A stretch of 20,792 nt of DNA from Actinomortierella ambigua (lineage: Eukaryota > Mortierellomycota > Mortierellomycetes > Mortierellales > Mortierellaceae), in the NCBI GenBank assembly GCA_016098155.1, contig JAAAJB010000606.1:1-20792 (forward strand). The letters are read 5' to 3'. The notes under the pieces are model-generated. The model was not told where the DNA came from and made no database searches. It saw only the letters and a program-made list of their open reading frames with translations. The position numbers and the translations under genes were made by a program. Below are positions 18,774 through 20,792 of the stretch, piece after piece (within the stretch, counting starts at the first letter, position 1; every line of letters begins with the position of its first letter).

Positions 18774-20192
18774 TTAGTTGGACTGAGCAATCTTCTCCAG
18801 CCGTCGCACAACCTCCTGCGCACTAAGACGCTCCTTAGGATTGAGGCGAAGTAGACCCAGTAAGAGAAAGAACGCGTCTTGACCCAAATCCGGCTCGTTC
18901 GCGAGGAAATTGTACGAGCCTCTGAGGAATATCTCGAAGCTATCGCGGGCCCCATAACTCGCCTGTTCCCAGGGGCGCTTGCGGAACTTGAGTTCCCAGA
19001 ACATTATGGCTAGGGCCCACATGTCAGCCTTGCAGGGGTCGTACGCTGGAGAGAACGCCCTTATGTTGACTTGCTCTGGTGCCATAGTGGGCACCGTGCC
19101 GCAGCGGTCCCGACATCCTCGCTCGCGGGTGGCGAGGCCGAAGTCCGCGATCTTGGGTGTTTTGTTGGCATCCAAAAGGATGTTGTCCAACTTCAAGTCT
19201 CGGTGTGCGACACCGAGACTATGAAGATGGGCCACACCCCGAGCGACAGGCAGCAACAACTTGGCAACCACGGCATCGGATAGTATTTGCGATCCTAGAC
19301 GGCTTGAGTGGTCTTCGAGGGTACCACCGGAGCAGTGCTCCATCACCAAAGTGACCACCGACGTGTCCTCAATCACCCTCTCGAGGCGGACAATGTTGGG
19401 GTGACAACCCCCCTCGAATGAGCTGCTGACGAACTGGTGCATTCGGATCTCGTCTTGCAAGATCAGAAGTGAAGAACCGAGTTTCTTGAGTACCTTGGCC
19501 GCCTTGAGACCGGCAGAGCCGATCTCACGCACCAGATACACAACCCCAAATCCGCCACTGCCAAGCTCAGTCAGTGGCTCAAGGCCCAGGAAGCCGGCTG
19601 ACGCCACGTTGGCTTTACGAGCGAGCGGGCCAAGGTTGTCTGAAGGTGGGGTGCTGGGCTGCACAGCAGCAGTTGTCGGCGTAGCTGCCGTGGCCATGCC
19701 GCCATTGTCGACGTTCATACGGTCGCCGGTGCTGACCAGGGCGCGTCCGGCCGACCGGATGCTTGCGAGTATGCTGACAACCATCGAACAGGAGACATGG
19801 GTGTTGTCGGCGACGGTGACTATTCGTGCTCGGTCGGAGCGGAAACTTGAGTCTGAGAAGTATTCGCAGCATGTGAAGTACTCTGTGACCTTGCGGCCAA
19901 GAGAGCTCACGACATGACCGACGGAGGCAATACACACAGATGGCTCGGCGGCGGGAAGCAATCGTGTCGTCAACGAGTGCCGAGCCAGACTTGCAACGGG
20001 AACCATGACAAGCTCGAAAAAGGAAACCACCATAGGCGAAGCCAGGGCGAAAGCGGAGCGGGCGAGGACGATAGCCAACTCTCCTGCAAGGAAGACGGCG
20101 CTGGCGAGGGCGAGGAAAATGTTGAAGAAGACTTGCAGCACAAGTGCAAGAGGCGAAAGGGGTGTAGGATGGTAGTGGGTGTATGTGGGCAT
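18774..20192 (-). CDS. Ser/Thr-type protein kinase with hydrophobic N-terminal region
   Basis: A single-exon 472-aa protein. Residues about 14-70 are long, hydrophobic and Ala/Leu/Phe/Val-rich, probably two membrane-spanning helices. A Cys-containing linker and a Thr/Pro/Ala-rich disordered stretch (about 165-190) lead to a complete protein kinase domain (about 205-470). Visible motifs are the glycine loop GSGGFGVVY (211-219), Lys233 in AAK, Glu248 of helix C, HRDLKLDN (330-337, catalytic Asp332), DFG (350-352) and APE (371-373). All catalytic residues are present, so it should be active. HRDLKLDN points to Ser/Thr specificity, but the subfamily is not clear. Membrane tethering is inferred from hydrophobicity. 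The start at 20192 is the first ATG of this frame; if translation began at Met159 the protein would lack the hydrophobic part. No intron is needed. Confidence 0.85.
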   Translation of the reverse strand: MPTYTHYHPTPLSPLALVLQVFFNIFLALASAVFLAGELAIVLARSAFALASPMVVSFFELVMVPVASLARHSLTTRLLPAAEPSVCIASVGHVVSSLGRKVTEYFTCCEYFSDSSFRSDRARIVTVADNTHVSCSMVVSILASIRSAGRALVSTGDRMNVDNGGMATAATPTTAAVQPSTPPSDNLGPLARKANVASAGFLGLEPLTELGSGGFGVVYLVREIGSAGLKAAKVLKKLGSSLLILQDEIRMHQFVSSSFEGGCHPNIVRLERVIEDTSVVTLVMEHCSGGTLEDHSSRLGSQILSDAVVAKLLLPVARGVAHLHSLGVAHRDLKLDNILLDANKTPKIADFGLATRERGCRDRCGTVPTMAPEQVNIRAFSPAYDPCKADMWALAIMFWELKFRKRPWEQASYGARDSFEIFLRGSYNFLANEPDLGQDAFFLLLGLLRLNPKERLSAQEVVRRLEKIAQSN

Positions 20193-20792
20193 GGTGATGG
20201 TGTGTTGTGGAGGATGTAAACAGGTAAAGGTCTGTGAAGAGAGAGGAAAGAAAGAGAAAAAGAGAAAAACGAGAGAAGGCCCCCCAGAAAAGGGCGAAAA
20301 ACGACAGGGACGAAAAACGACAGGGACGAAGAACGACAGGGACGAAAAGCGACAAGCAACAATAAGTGATGAGTGTCAGACGAAGGAAATGAAAACAGGA
20401 TTGGCTGGTCGTTTTGGCTGTCGACAGCACGGAGAGCAGGATAGCAAGGGGGAAGACCCATTCATGCATCAGCTGGTGAGCGGCAAAAGTCTCTCTCGGC
20501 CTCCCTCTCGTCCGTCTATCGCTAGCCGGCCTCCCTCTGGGCTCCACAATATGCTCCTTGCTGAGGCGCGCGTGGTGAAGCTCGCGGCATCTCTCTACCT
20601 TGTCTGTAGGCCGAGAAAGATGAATGTGTATCCCTCCCTCGCCTCAGCCTCCTGCACTCCCTAATTTTCTATTGGACCTAGCCGTGCGCGGGACAATCAA
20701 TCAACACGACCTCCCCTCGAGGAATGAGTGTTGCGGGTGAATGAGAGGGAAGTCGACCAGCAGAATGAGAGTGAGAAGGAGGCCGACCAACA
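20193..20792 (-). promoter_or_regulatory. Upstream region of kinase gene
   Basis: About 600 bp with GA-rich plus-strand (CT-rich minus-strand) sequence next to the kinase start, a 16-bp tandem repeat (20291-20353) and a loose duplication near the right edge, where GAATGAGAG and CGACCA motifs recur about 24-30 bp apart. Open frames on both strands come from this biased composition. No other gene is supported. Confidence 0.45.
20291..20353. repeat. 16-bp minisatellite, about four copies
   Basis: The unit AGGGACGAAAAACGAC repeats four times with single-base changes (the first unit lacks one base). It lies about 100-160 bp upstream of the kinase start codon, in the promoter or leader. Confidence 0.9.

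Noticed and set aside
19615..20547. 310-codon minus-strand frame overlapping the kinase N-terminus in another frame
   Set aside because: Made of low-complexity Ser/Phe/Leu then Arg/His-rich sequence from the CT-rich leader and the minisatellite. The kinase frame runs unbroken through a recognised domain.
20179..20664. 161-codon plus-strand frame, Lys/Arg-rich
   Set aside because: Created by GA-rich composition and the 16-bp repeats and antisense to the kinase start; no domain.

Overview
The window is nuclear DNA from a filamentous fungus. Genes on both strands carry GT-AG introns of about 100-420 nt, usually with a CTAG/TTAG/CAG acceptor. The products are typical fungal proteins: a Kex1-type carboxypeptidase, an Rmd1/DUF155 protein, the NAD-isocitrate dehydrogenase catalytic subunit, a CYP52/86-like P450, F-box/leucine-rich proteins and a protein kinase. 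CT-rich leaders, C-ending codons in the strongly expressed gene and tandem F-box/LRR genes of this style suggest an early-diverging lineage, most likely Mortierellomycota. That placement is inference.

Layout. 1-2544: long stretch without a gene I can support, then a CCTCAT microsatellite and pyrimidine-rich leader. 2545-6023 (+): KEX1-like serine carboxypeptidase, 10 exons, 708 aa. 6295-8646 (-): RMD1-like DUF155 membrane protein, 4 exons, 661 aa, convergent with KEX1. 8647-9551: divergent promoter region with a long CT tract. 9552-11534 (+): NAD-IDH catalytic subunit, 5 exons, 376 aa. 12201-13952 (+): cytochrome P450, 2 exons, 548 aa. 14112-16013 (-) and 16394-18307 (-): tandem duplicate of a single-exon F-box/LRR gene (633 and 637 aa), duplicated with its proximal promoter. 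18774-20192 (-): protein kinase with a hydrophobic N-terminus, single exon, 472 aa. 20193-20792: upstream region of the kinase with a 16-bp tandem repeat.

The genes do not form a pathway cluster. They cover secretory-pathway processing, organelle-associated membrane function, the TCA cycle, probable fatty-acid/alkane oxidation, ubiquitin-ligase targeting and membrane signalling. The most dynamic part is the F-box pair, which shows recent duplication, patchy near-identity suggestive of gene conversion, and a copy-specific His/Asn repeat. I see no clear new multi-gene system. The items most worth a second look are the F-box pair, the membrane-tethered kinase and the unexplained left 2.5 kb.
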